Translations under genes and position numbers: made by a program | In this document: one piece after another, positions 1 to 8,623 of the stretch | Numbering within the stretch: position 1 is the first letter of the stretch | Layout: each line of letters starts with the position of its first letter | The notes under the pieces: model-generated | What the model saw: the letters and a program-made list of their open reading frames with translations, nothing else | The model's database searches: none | What the model was told of the DNA's origin: nothing | DNA from: Amycolatopsis sp. 2-15 | GTDB taxonomy: Bacteria > Actinomycetota > Actinomycetes > Mycobacteriales > Pseudonocardiaceae | Direction of reading: 5' to 3' | Length of the DNA: 64,000 nucleotides | Assembly: GCF_030285625.1 (NCBI RefSeq) | Contig: NZ_CP127294.1 | Location: 7,162,001 to 7,226,000 of the forward strand

Positions 1-20
1 GGCGCCGGTCGTTTCGGCTA

Positions 21-1001
21 GTGTCGTCGCTCGTGATCGATGACGTGAAGGTGCGGTCCTCCGGACTTCTTCCGGTTGGTGGCGGGCATGAGATCTACTG
101 GGAGGAGTCGGGGAACCCTGACGGGATCCCTGCTCTGTACTTGCACGGAGGCCCGGGTGGGGGGCTCGGCACCGGCAAATACCGGAACAAACTCGATCCG
201 GAGCGGTTCCGCATCATCGGTCTGGACCAGCGAGGCTGCGGACGTTCAAGGCCGCTTGTGACGACGGCCGGCTACCGGCTGGAAGACAACACCACGTCCG
301 ATCTTGTTGCTGACATCGAACGGGTCAGGGAGCATCTTCACGTCGGCGAGTGGCTGCTCAACGGTGTGTCGTGGGGTTCTACGCTCACCCTTGCCTACGC
401 CCAGGATCATCCGGAAAGGGTGCTGGGCCTTGTTCTCATTGCAGTCACCACGACCGACCGGTTTCAGGTGGACTGGATCACCGAGACAGTCGGGGCTGTT
501 TACCCCGAAGCGTGGGACCGGCTGGCGACGCATGCCGAGCAGGCGGGCATCGGTTATCGCCGACACGAGGGCCGTCTCGTCGAGGCATACGCCCGTTTGA
601 TGACCGACGCCGACCCTGAGGTTCGTGACGCGACGTCCCGAGCGTGGATGGACTGGGAAGATCACCACATCTCGATCGGCTCTGGCCATGTCCAGCCACG
701 CACCGGCTGGAGCGATGATCTCCGTGTTTTCGCCACGCTCGTCACGCACTACTGGGCCAACGACGCGTTCCTGAATCCGCCGATTCTGCAGCGAATGGAT
801 CGCCTGCGTGGCATCCCAGCCACCCTCATCCACGGTCGGCGCGACGTCAGCGGCCCGGCGGTCATCCCCTGGTTGCTGCACCGTGCCTGGCCCGGCAGCG
901 AGCTGATCATCGAAGAGAGCGAAGGCCACGGCGGCGAGCTCATGGTGAAGGCATGGCGCTCGGCCAATGACCGCCACGCCGATCGTATCGAGTCACGTTG
1001 A
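21..1001 (+). CDS. Proline iminopeptidase-like alpha/beta hydrolase (S33)
   Basis: A cytosolic alpha/beta-hydrolase of the prolyl aminopeptidase family, which removes N-terminal proline from peptides. The 326-residue length is normal. The oxyanion-hole signature HGGPGGG lies near residue 43, followed by LDQRGCGRSRP typical of these peptidases; the nucleophile elbow GVSWGS is near residue 115. The acid is probably the Asp in HGRRDVSG and the base the His in SEGHGG near the C-terminus. The start is GTG and lies near the window edge, so a longer upstream start cannot be excluded. It ends 31 bp before the tail of a Tn3 transposase read from the other strand, so it may be a passenger of that transposon or its target neighbour. 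Confidence 0.85.
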   Translation: MSSLVIDDVKVRSSGLLPVGGGHEIYWEESGNPDGIPALYLHGGPGGGLGTGKYRNKLDPERFRIIGLDQRGCGRSRPLVTTAGYRLEDNTTSDLVADIERVREHLHVGEWLLNGVSWGSTLTLAYAQDHPERVLGLVLIAVTTTDRFQVDWITETVGAVYPEAWDRLATHAEQAGIGYRRHEGRLVEAYARLMTDADPEVRDATSRAWMDWEDHHISIGSGHVQPRTGWSDDLRVFATLVTHYWANDAFLNPPILQRMDRLRGIPATLIHGRRDVSGPAVIPWLLHRAWPGSELIIEESEGHGGELMVKAWRSANDRHADRIESR

Positions 1002-1299
1002 CGAGTGCCGCGTTCCTGCTCGCGCCGTCAGGTCAAAACAAGGTGTCGCGCACACGTAGCGGCCGGTAGCCGGTCGGGCCGAGCTGGGCGAGCTCGCCTT
1101 CGATGTCGACGTCGATGGAGCCGAAGAAGTTGATGTTCTCGCTGTGGGCCGCGGAGATGTGGGCCAGGACTTCGTCGTCGATGCGCCGTCCCGCGGTGCG
1201 CATCGACTCCACGGCAAGGCCGTAGTACTCCGTCGTCCACGCGACGACTGCGTTGGTGACCAGCGTCAAGCACCACGCTTGCTCGGTCTGGGCCTCTAG

Positions 1300-2240
1300 G
1301 GCGTGTCTGACAAACGTCGTGTGTGGCGGCTGGGATGCTGTCGGTCGTGTCGCGGTTTGAGTTGCTGTCGGATGAGCAGTGGGTGTTGATCGAGGATCTG
1401 TTGCCGGTGCGTACCGGTAAGCGGGGTCGTCCGTTTTCGGACGCGCGGGCGATGGTGGAAGGGATCATCTACCGGTATCGGTGCGGGATCGCGTGGCGGG
1501 ATGTGCCGGCGGTGTTCGGTCCGTGGCAGACGATCTGGACCTGGCACCGTCGCATGGCCGGTGACGGCACGTGGGACACCGTGTTGCAGCGGCTGCTGAC
1601 CGCTGCGGATGCGGCCGGGATGGTGGATTGGGCGGTGTCGGTGGATTCCACGATCGCGCGGGCGCATCAGCACGCCACCAACATCAGGCGTGTCACAGGG
1701 GGCTGGGTCGAACTACACGGATCTGCTCGCCGAGCCGCCTGATCATGCGATCGGCCGCTCGCGCGGCGGCTGGAGCACGAAGGTCCACCACCTCGTCGAC
1801 GGGAACGGCCGACCACTGGTGACGTTGGTCGGTCCCGGTCAGGCCGGCGACGCACCGATGTTTCCGCACCTGATGCGGCACCTGCGGATCCGTCGGGCTG
1901 GGCGTGGTCGGGCACGTACTCGTCCCGACCGGGTCCGGGGCGACAAGGCCTACTCCTCGCGAGCGATCCGCGGGCACTTGCGCACCCGCGGCATCACCGC
2001 CGTCATCCCCGAACCTGCCGATCAGGTCGGGCACCGCACACGCCGGGGTTCACGCGGCGGCCGCCCACCAGCGTTCGATGTCCTCGACTACCGCGGCCGC
2101 AACGTCGTCGAGCGCGGCTTCAACCTGCTCAAACAATGGCGTGGCTTGGCCACCCGCTTCGACAAGCTGGCCATCGTCTACCGCTCCGCCGTACTCCTCC
2201 ACGCCGTGATCACCTGGACCAAGGCTTTGTCAGACGTGCT
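1300..2240 (+). mobile_element. IS5-family element (IS427-like group) inside Tn3 tnpA
   Basis: A 941-bp element flanked by direct CTAG copies at 1296-1299 and 2241-2244. Imperfect terminal inverted repeats share GTCTGACAAA (left GGCGTGTCTGACAAA, right complement AGCACGTCTGACAAA). Size, ends, CTAG target and two overlapping reading frames fit the IS427-type branch of IS5. The disrupted transposase is read on the other strand. Confidence 0.9.
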
Positions 2241-2244
2241 CTAG
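1335..2244 (+). CDS. IS5-family transposase, two-frame (orfA/orfB)
   Basis: The first frame (starts MLSVVSRFELLSDEQW; a GTG 12 bases upstream is also possible) carries the N-terminal domain and the first catalytic Asp in SVDSTIARAH, and would stop at 1742. The second frame, one base ahead (a +1 or -2 shift), carries SNYTDLLAEPPDHAIG, GRSRGGWSTK, the second Asp in RGDKAYSS and the Glu in VVERGFNLLKQWRG. The switch falls near 1690-1700 around a run of five G. Such elements often use programmed frameshifting; an indel is the alternative. The last codons are GTG CTC TAG, and the TAG lies in the duplicated CTAG target, not in the element. Confidence 0.85.
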
Positions 2245-5043
2245 GTGTCGTGCCCGGACGGTGCCCTCGTGGGCGTAGAGCAGGTCTCGTTTCAAGGCGT
2301 GCAGGGACTCGCCCTTGTTCAGCTGCCGGGAGATCTTGCGCCGGTAGGTCGGGTCGGCGAGGTAGCGGGCGGCGTAGATGGTGCGCCGCAGCGCCCCGTA
2401 CTCCTTCAGCGCCGCCGCCAGCGCGTTCTGCCGGCCGGACGCGGACAGCTTGCCGACCAGCAGGGAGGCGGTGGCGTGCCCGAACTTCAGCGACCCGGCG
2501 AGCCGGAGCAGGTCGTCGTAGTGCTCGGCGATCAGGTCGGTGTTGAGCTTGCGGGTCAGCAGCGGCCCGGTGTGTGGGAACTCGGCTTGGACCTGCGCCC
2601 GCGACCCGGTGCGGTAGAGGGTGATCTTGCCCAGGTCCCGGATCCGCGGGGACAGCTGCAACCCGAGCAGGTCGAACAGGCCAAAGTTGACCAGCGTGAC
2701 ACCGTGAGTGTCCGTCGCGTGCTCAGCGATGGGAATGTCGGTCGCGTTGCCCAGGATCTCGTCGAGGACGTAGTGGGCCTCGCGTTTCGTGGCGACGATG
2801 ATCTTCGTGCCGTAGGTGGTGTGCTGGTCGGTCACGTGCGTGTACGTAGACAGTCCCTCGTTCGCGAAGTACCTGCTCAATGCCCTGGCCGTGACCGACT
2901 TGCCGCGGGTGGGGAACCGCTGACCATCCGATGAGGACAGGGTGCCGGTACCGAACACCGGGGTCAGCGGCAGTTTGCCGTGGTAGTCGATGATCGCGAG
3001 GTTCGCCGCGCGCAGCGTCTCCTCCCGCACGTACCACTCGGCGGTCCAGGCGAGCACGTCGTAGGAGATGCCGCAAGCGTCGGCCATCCGGGTCAGGCCG
3101 AGGTTGGTGGAGTTACTGATCACCACCGCGATCAGGTTCCGCTTCAGCTCCGGGGTGCGGGTCTGCTTGGCACCGGCGTGGGTGAAGCAGTCCAGGTAGC
3201 CGGTGCGTTTGTCCAGCTCGATCAGCAGCGACACGATCGGCGCGAACGGCAGCATCTCGGTCAGCTCCGCCTTCAACGCGGTCGCCTCGGCCGGAACGTC
3301 CTCGGCGGTCAGCGGGGAGATCACTAGGTCGCCGTCGTCGTCCAGGCGCACCGGGCCGTCCCCGGCGGCCAAGACTTCCTCCAGTTCGCCGAGTGCCGCG
3401 CCCAGTTCGTCGGTCGCGTCGGCCAGCGCCCGCGCCGGGTCGGTGGGTTTGCCGACCAGCCGGCAGAACTCCGCTCGCTGGTCGGCCCACTTGTTCGGGG
3501 TGAGCAGGTAGGCGGCCGGGTCGGAGTAGCGGCGCGAGCCCGGCACGAACACGTCCCCCGTGTGCAGGCCGTCGCGCAACGCCAGCAGCGTGCACAGCTC
3601 CCAGTAGTGCCGGTAAGCACTGGTGTTGCCGGACTTCGCCGCGGTGTCCAGGTAGCCGCGCCACCGTGTCGGCACGAAGCCGGTGGGTGCGTCGTCCGGA
3701 ACCCGTCGGGCGCCGGTGGCGTTGAGCTCGCGCAGAATCTCCACTGCCGCAAGCAGGTCCGTCGCGACGGTGCCGCCGCCGAACCGCACGGTGTCCAGCA
3801 CCTGTGGAGTGAACTGCCGCAAATACCCGTAGGAGCCGTCGAGCGCGGCAAGATGCCCGTGATCACGCGGCAGCCGCGGCGCGGCCTGCGCGACCGCCGA
3901 CCGCAGGCGTGGCCACCCGATCCGCTCGCCCCGGATCAGCCCGCCGATCTGGTCGTCTGGGATTCCGGTGTCGGTGAGGATGGTCAGAAGGTCGTCCAGC
4001 AGCGCCTGCCGGTCCTCGCCAGCCTTACCGCGTTCGGCCAACGCGTCGCGCATCTTGCGTTCAGCCTTGCTCTCCCGCGCCGAGATGGCCTGGTCGAACA
4101 GCTGCACAACCTCGTCGAGCACGTCGGTCGCCGACTGGGCCAGCAGCGTCAGCAGGATCGGGTAGCGGCGCTGCGGATCGCGCCGTTCCCGCGCTTGCGC
4201 GGTCAGCCGGCGCCCGACCGTGGCCAGGAAACGGCGCCGCTCCGCGGGCAGCACCGACAAGTCCAGGCTGTCCGCGCCCAGCGCGCGCAGGAACTCCAGC
4301 TTCGCGACCTCGGCCTTCACCGCCGCGGGCGAGGCCTCGACCGGCCCGGTGGCCAGCCACCGCAACCGCGTCGTGCGCACCTCCGGGTCGGTGACCAGCA
4401 GCCCGTCCAGCGCGGCGCACCGCGTCTCGGTGAACTCGTGTGCCAGCCGGTCGAACGTCTCCCGCCGCGCCGCGGCACGGGCGTGCGCGACCCGCTCGAC
4501 CACGTCACCGGGCCCGGCCGGATCACCCGTGCCGAGATCAGGTACTCGCACGCCAGCCGGAACAGCAACGTCGGCGAGTCGTGTTCCAGCGCCCGCGCCA
4601 GCAGGAACTCGTCCAGCTCCTTGAGCTCCAACGTTGTCGGCAGTCGCCAGCTCAGATACGCAGCGACGAGCCGCAGATGCTCGGTCCGGGTCTTCGCGCG
4701 CCGGCCGTAGGACCGCAGAGCGTCCGGATCGATGTCGAGCTGATCGGCCAGCCTGGCCACAGCCACCGGCGGTGCCGCCGACACCTTGTCCGGCACGAAA
4801 CCCAGCCACGGCAACGTACGCAGCGCCACCGACAGGCCAAGCCGGTCCGCCGGGCCACGCCCGCGGCCGGGATCGACGAACGCCACGTCCGCCGGCGTCA
4901 GGGTGAAGAACCGGAACAACTCGTCCCGGCCGATCTCTGGGAACCCCCGCAGACGCTCCAGCTCCTCGTCCGCGAACACCTGCGTCGCCAAACGCGACCT
5001 CCCACCAGTACCCCAGATTCCCTGGTCAGGAGCCTACTCAGCG

Positions 5044-5081
5044 ATATCCGCCCGATTTTCGGCGAGTACTACGGCGACCCC
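5044..5081 (-). repeat. Right terminal inverted repeat of the Tn3 element
   Basis: Read on the minus strand it begins GGGGTCGCCGTAGTACTCGC and continues with a GC-rich core including CGGGCGGATATC, the size and opening expected of a Tn3-family 38-bp end. It sits 52 bp upstream of the transposase start. A diverged copy in opposite orientation lies at 6158-6203. Confidence 0.75.
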
Positions 5082-5420
5082 ACGTTCGAAGCAGCCGCCC
5101 GGCAAGCCACCGCGGTGACCGCTGTCGAACCGGAACGGAACGGCGACCACGACGCCGCTCTCGATGTTCCTCAGCACCGGTTCACGCCGCTGAGCTTCGG
5201 CGACGCCCGCGCAATCGGCGAGGCCTACCGCAAGGGCGAGGCCGTATTGATCGACCTCACCCAGCTATCCGACCGCATCGCGGTGCGATTCGTGGACTTC
5301 AGCGCTGGACTCGGTTTCCAGGCGGGCGGACAGATGAGCCGGGTAGCCAGCAAGGTCTATCTCCTCGCTCACGCCGCCGCACCCTCACCTCCAACGCCCG
5401 TGGCGAGGTCCGCCAGCTGA
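5082..5420 (+). pseudogene. SepF-like protein, N-terminus lost at Tn3 end
   Basis: Begins exactly at the outer edge of the Tn3 repeat. The segment reading LSFGDARAIGEAYRKGEAVL, then IDLTQLSDRIAVRFVDFSAGL and later RVASKVYLL, matches the SepF/DUF552 core, the FtsZ-anchoring division protein of actinobacteria (compare DARTIGERFRDG, VDFAAGL, VATKVFLL). The N-terminal membrane-anchoring helix and linker are missing, and the first possible start is a GTG near 5115. SepF usually works beside ftsZ; here it stands alone, so this is a paralogue beheaded by the transposon. A short functional product is possible but less likely. Confidence 0.65.
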
Positions 5421-5709
5421 TGACTCCGGCCACGGTGGGACAGCAGGCCGCAGCCAGTGCGCCACCGGCCACCCTTGCCTGGCGCGAGAGCAAGAAGCCC
5501 GGCAAACCATCACAGGCATGCTGATGCAGCTGCAGGCGCGCTGGCGCGCACTTGGCAAGGAGCACCTCGTGCCCCGCCGGGCCGGTTGTGCGCCTGGCCG
5601 AGCACGAGCTCCGTGCTCCGACGCCGGATCAGAACAAGACCGCCCGCACCGCCTCATATCGTCCCAACCAGCCCCTCACGGCAGCCGGTGATCACGACAT
5701 ACTCCGTAG
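5421..5709. other. Intergenic, no recognised gene
   Basis: Several short frames are open but none has a recognisable motif or ribosome binding site. Nothing supportable is seen. Confidence 0.5.
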
Positions 5710-6102
5710 ATGAGCGCTGTGGAACTATTCGAGGACGTCAAAACCTTGATCATGTCCTCAGCGTTAGCCAGTGCGGGCGACAACCTCGACGGTATGACAC
5801 TGGACTTCGACTACTACCTGATCTACACCTGCTCATCGCTGGCTGACGGCACCATCACCAAGACCGCCGACCCCAATCAGCTCCTCATCGCCGCCTGCAC
5901 CGCGCACCGCGACGCCACACCCACCCTCGTGGCAGAGGAGATCACGACGGCGTGGCTACGAGACCTGCGCTACGGCTTCCGAGAAACCCACCGGCTCCGA
6001 CAGACCACGACCCGGGTCGAACTGGACTTCGCCACCCAGACCAGCGAGCACGGGATCTTCGTCACTGGCCTGATCACCGTGCAGTGGCCAGCATTCCGAT
6101 AA
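5710..6102 (+). CDS. Hypothetical protein, 130 residues
   Basis: Not recognised. The protein (starts MSAVELFEDVKTLIMSSALA) is soluble, mixed charge, with no signal peptide, membrane segment or cysteine motif that suggests a role. Composition looks like real coding sequence (acidic and aromatic residues evenly spread, third codon positions GC-rich). It is sandwiched between two Tn3-type ends, next to the sepF-like fragment, with no operon partner. Confidence 0.55.
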   Translation: MSAVELFEDVKTLIMSSALASAGDNLDGMTLDFDYYLIYTCSSLADGTITKTADPNQLLIAACTAHRDATPTLVAEEITTAWLRDLRYGFRETHRLRQTTTRVELDFATQTSEHGIFVTGLITVQWPAFR

Positions 6103-6157
6103 CCATAGAGATGTGACTCAACGCTTCAGTTGGCCCTCTCGAACGCCACCGCGGCTC

Positions 6158-6203
6158 GGAGCCCGCCTAGTAACTCGCCGAAAGTCGGGCGGATATGGCT
6201 GAC
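6158..6203 (+). repeat. Diverged Tn3-type terminal repeat, opposite orientation
   Basis: Starts GGAGCCCGCCTAGTAACTCG and continues through a core with CGGGCGGATAT shared with the repeat at 5044-5081 read on the minus strand. The two ends face away from each other's elements, so about 1.1 kb of host DNA lies between the right end of one Tn3 relic and the left end of another. Confidence 0.6.
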
Positions 6204-6212
6204 CAGCGGTGA

Positions 6213-6350
6213 TCAGCCGTTGGCGGTGCGCTGCTCGGCGATGACGGTGTGGACGGTGCCGATGGACACCTTGGTGGCGTGGGCGATGGTGCGGATGGAC
6301 TCGCCGTCGGCGTGCCGAGCGAGGATGATGCGGCGCTTGTCGAAGTCGTA
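6213..6350 (-). pseudogene. C-terminal fragment of a serine resolvase
   Basis: A 45-codon open stretch reading DFDKRRIILARHADGESIRT then IAHATKVSIGTVHTVIAEQR and stopping at TGA. This is the helix-turn-helix of a Tn3-type resolvase (compare RLLAEGVSVREIARRLGVSRGTVYRLL). The catalytic domain is absent; a stop lies directly upstream. Its position beside the diverged terminal repeat suggests it was the resolvase of the second Tn3 relic. Confidence 0.6.
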
Positions 6351-6428
6351 TCACAGGAGATCGGCAGTGGTGGCTCGGCGCCCTTCACCGACGCGACCCG
6401 CGCCCCCCAAGCTCAAGCTTCCACCCTG

Positions 6429-6580
6429 ACCAGTGCCGACGACCTGATGGAGGAACTGGGACGCATCCGTGATGAAGGCTGCGGGTACAACCTCGCGGAG
6501 AATCCCAACCGTCCGCACGCGCCGTCGCTGCCCCCGTGTTCAACCACCTCGGTCACGTCGTAGCGGCGGCACGGGCATCG
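6429..6580 (+). pseudogene. IclR-type regulator fragment, C-terminal domain
   Basis: Two adjacent frames read DDLMEELGRIRDEGCGYNLA and then, after a one-base shift near 6515, VAAPVFNHLGHVVAA. Together they match the effector-binding domain of IclR regulators (ELARIREQGYAVN ... VAAPVFDHTGRVVAAL). The DNA-binding domain is absent. A non-functional relic. Confidence 0.55.
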
Positions 6581-6594
6581 CGTGCCATCGCGCG

Positions 6595-6806
6595 CGCTAC
6601 GCCGACGCGGTCACCCACTTCAAGGAGACCCTGACCGAGCCGTTCGGCGTCAACGAGCACACGGGGATGCGCGTCAGCCGCCTGCCCGCCGGCGCGGACG
6701 ATCCCGAGCGCTGGGGACATGGCCGGACGCCTGGTACCAGCTGCGCCGGCCGATCGCCGAACGCGAATTGGTGCTGTGGAACGCTGGTGCACCGGCTCGT
6801 CGGTGA
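6595..6806 (+). pseudogene. Frameshifted remnant of unknown gene
   Basis: One frame reads RYADAVTHFKETLTEPFGVN then EHTGMRVSRLPAGADDPERW, and after a shift near 6725 the next frame reads DAWYQLRRPIAERELVLWNA before stopping. The joined text looks like one protein, but the family is not recognised and no start is evident. Confidence 0.4.
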
Positions 6807-6858
6807 GTGCAGGTTCGCGACCGGTGCAGACGCCTCCGTGAACGCCCGTTGGGGCGGG

Positions 6859-7283
6859 TCAGCGGATGAGGGCGCGGGTGAGGAGCTGCTGCAGGACGTC
6901 CTTCTCTTCGGCGGACAGGGGGGTCGGGGGGAGCCCTCGGAGAGCAGGTCGAGGAGGCGTCCGCGGAGTTCGGTGCCTTTGGGGGTCAGGACGAGCTGCT
7001 TGGCGCGGCGGTCGTCGGGGTGGGGATGGCGTTCGAGGTAGCCCTGCTCTTCGAGGCGATCAGCGACGAAGGTGACGTTGGAGGGCTCGCAGCTCATCCG
7101 TTCGGCGAGTTCGCGTAGGGTCAGCGGGCGGGTCAGCTCGGCAAGCGCGGTGCCTTGTGAGGCGGTCAGGCCGAGAGTGGCCGCCCGGACCCGAACGTGG
7201 GCTTCGATGTTATTGGCCAGGCCGTTGACCAGCCCGCACAGCAGGCGGTCGGCTTGGACTCGGGTCTCGCGCTTGGTGGCCAC
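6859..7283 (-). pseudogene. MarR-family regulator with a C-run frameshift
   Basis: Winged-helix repressor of the MarR family. The intact part (starts MATKRETRVQADRLLCGLVN) contains TASQGTALAELTRPLTLREL, the recognition helix region ELAERMSCEPSNVTFVADRL and the wing EQGYLERHPHPDDRRAKQL. After LLDLLSEGSP a run of C bases breaks the frame; one base change restores PLSAEEKDVLQQLLTRALIR and a stop at 6859, giving the usual length of about 140 residues. Uncorrected, the frame runs to 228 residues with a nonsense tail, which would still leave the DNA-binding domain intact. The start is GTG with no ribosome binding site, so a leaderless message is possible. It probably controls the aldo-keto reductase and metallo-hydrolase to its right. 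Confidence 0.8.
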
Positions 7284-7286
7284 GAC

Positions 7287-7306
7287 ACAAGTTTACTACC
7301 ACTTGT
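7287..7306. promoter_or_regulatory. Operator-like palindrome upstream of marR
   Basis: Perfect dyad ACAAGT-N8-ACTTGT starting 4 bp from the marR start codon, followed by a second dyad ACTTG-N8-CAAGT. Position and symmetry suit autoregulation by MarR. Confidence 0.5.
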
Positions 7307-7309
7307 ATG

Positions 7310-7343
7310 ATTGCAAGTAAAACTGTTCCAGTTGTAACTTTAT
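7310..7343. repeat. First copy of a 34-bp promoter/operator repeat
   Basis: ATTGCAAGTAAAACTGTTCC and the following 14 bases match the sequence at 8544-8577 at about 30 of 34 positions. It lies in the marR promoter region. Confidence 0.6.
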
Positions 7344-7374
7344 ATATCTCCGCCCCGGGTAGCCGGGGCTGGGG

Positions 7375-8352
7375 TCAACGCTCCAGCAGGCGCAAGGCAG
7401 CTTCGTCGTGGGTATCACCGACGGCTGGGGGAAGGTTGTCGAGCTTCTCGATCTGTTCCGCAGTCAATTCGAGGGCGTCGGCGGCGGTGTTCTCCTCAAC
7501 GCGTGCCACGCGTTTGGTGCCGGGGATGGGGGCGATGTTGTCGCCCCGGCTCAGCAGCCAGGCCAGCGCGATCTGTGCCGGGGTGACACTCGCTTCGGCG
7601 GCAATGGCTTGGACCTCGTCTGCGATACGCAGATTGCGCTGGAAGTTCTCGCCGGTGAAGCGCGGGTTGTTCTTACGCAGGTCGGTGTCGTCGAAGTGGC
7701 TGGTCGAGCGGATCTGTCCGGTGAGGAAGCCGCGTCCCAGGGGTGAGTAGGGAACGAAGCCGATGTTCAGCTCGCGCAGCAGGGGTAGCACCCGTTCCTC
7801 CGGGTGCCGGGCCCATAGGGAGTACTCCGACTGGACGGCAGCGATGGGGCGCACGGCGTGGGCACGGCGGATCGTCTCCAGTCCGGCCTCGGACAGTCCG
7901 ATGTGGCGAATCTTGCCCTCGGCGACCAGTTCGCCCATCGTCCCGACGGTGTCCTCGATGGGTGTGTTCGGGTCGACTCGGTGCTGGTAGTACAGGTCGA
8001 TGTAGTCGGTGCCCAGCCGCTTAAGCGAGCCCTCGACGGCGGTGCGGATGTTGGCCGGGCTGCTGTCGAGTTCTCCTGCTCCGCCGCGCGCATGCGAGAT
8101 CATGCCGAACTTCGTCGCCACCACGGCCTGGTCCCGGCGGCCCTTGAGCGCTTTGCCTAAGAGCTCCTCATTGATGTACGGGCCGTAGACCTCAGCGGTG
8201 TCGAGGAAAGTGACTCCCAGGTCCAGGGCCCGATGGATGGTGCGGATCGACTCGGCGTCGTCCGTGCCGGCCCCCGTGTAGGCGTAAGACATCGATAACA
8301 CGCCCAGACCGATACGGGAGACGTCCAGGTCCCCCAGCTTGATGTGCTTCAT
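7375..8352 (-). CDS. Aldo/keto reductase
   Basis: NADPH-dependent oxidoreductase of the aldo-keto reductase superfamily (YhdN/AKR13-like), a soluble TIM barrel of 325 residues. Start chosen at MKHIKLGDLDVSRIGLG; an upstream in-frame ATG would add 17 unlikely residues. The catalytic tetrad is visible: Asp and Tyr in FLDTAEVYGPY, Lys in VVATKFGM and His in YYQHRVDPN. The cofactor-binding end reads PIPGTKRVARVEENTAA. It lies between marR and a divergent metallo-hydrolase, suggesting a MarR-controlled detoxification pair acting on an aldehyde, quinone or lactone. Substrate is unknown. Confidence 0.9.
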   Translation of the reverse strand: MKHIKLGDLDVSRIGLGVLSMSYAYTGAGTDDAESIRTIHRALDLGVTFLDTAEVYGPYINEELLGKALKGRRDQAVVATKFGMISHARGGAGELDSSPANIRTAVEGSLKRLGTDYIDLYYQHRVDPNTPIEDTVGTMGELVAEGKIRHIGLSEAGLETIRRAHAVRPIAAVQSEYSLWARHPEERVLPLLRELNIGFVPYSPLGRGFLTGQIRSTSHFDDTDLRKNNPRFTGENFQRNLRIADEVQAIAAEASVTPAQIALAWLLSRGDNIAPIPGTKRVARVEENTAADALELTAEQIEKLDNLPPAVGDTHDEAALRLLER

Positions 8353-8543
8353 CGCGGTTCTCCGTTTCTGGCATTTGTCGGACTTACTGGGAATGTCGAG
8401 CAACAGCGGCCGGCCCTGGTGGCGACGACGGGATAGCCCTTCCCGCGGCGCGTGGAAGGACTGCGCACCCCAAGGACGCGACCCACCCAGCCTTTCGGCC
8501 AGGCAGTTGACCAGCCCATACAGCTTTGACCATAGCTCATATT

Positions 8544-8577
8544 ATTGCAACTAGTACTGTTCTAGTTGTAACTTTAT
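8544..8577 (+). promoter_or_regulatory. Promoter/operator of the metallo-hydrolase
   Basis: Second copy of the 34-bp repeat. TTGCAA and TAACTT are spaced like -35 and -10 boxes, with a dyad CAACTAG-N7-CTAGTTG (8548-8568) between them. A repressor bound there would block transcription to the right. It also lies upstream of the leftward aldo-keto reductase gene. Confidence 0.5.
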
Positions 8578-8623
8578 CTCGTACCGCCGCCTGGCGGCAC
8601 CTTTCCGAGCACGAGGCAGGACC

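Larger units (their letters stand above)
1033..4991 (-). pseudogene. tnpA: Tn3-family transposase, frameshifted and split by an IS
   Basis: DDE transposase of about 1000 residues when joined. The N-terminal part (starts MATQVFADEELERL at 4991) runs to about 4515, where a shift in a C/G-rich run moves the reading to the next frame. That frame continues to 2241 with the family motifs LSSSDGQRF and ATDTHG, which carry the two catalytic Asp. An IS5-type element interrupts it after RARHL. The tail resumes at 1299 as EAQTEQAW and contains NAVVAWTTEYYG with the catalytic Glu, ending VRDTLF. Removing the insertion and one CTAG copy restores the frame exactly. The insertion therefore separates the two Asp from the Glu, so no active protein can be made. 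Confidence 0.9.
1033..5081 (-). mobile_element. Tn3-family transposon remnant (right end present)
   Basis: Holds a complete but broken Tn3-type transposase reading leftwards, and a right terminal repeat whose outer edge ends in GACCCC, the complement of the GGGG that starts Tn3-family ends. No matching left repeat is seen in the 31 bp between the transposase tail and the aminopeptidase gene. The left end is therefore either deleted or lies beyond the window with the aminopeptidase as cargo. No resolvase or res site is seen inside. The element is itself interrupted by an IS5-family insertion. Confidence 0.75.

Noticed and set aside
4440..5081. Plus-strand frame continuous with the sepF-like part
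   Set aside because: The part left of 5082 is antisense to the Tn3 transposase; only the part beyond the Tn3 end is family-like.
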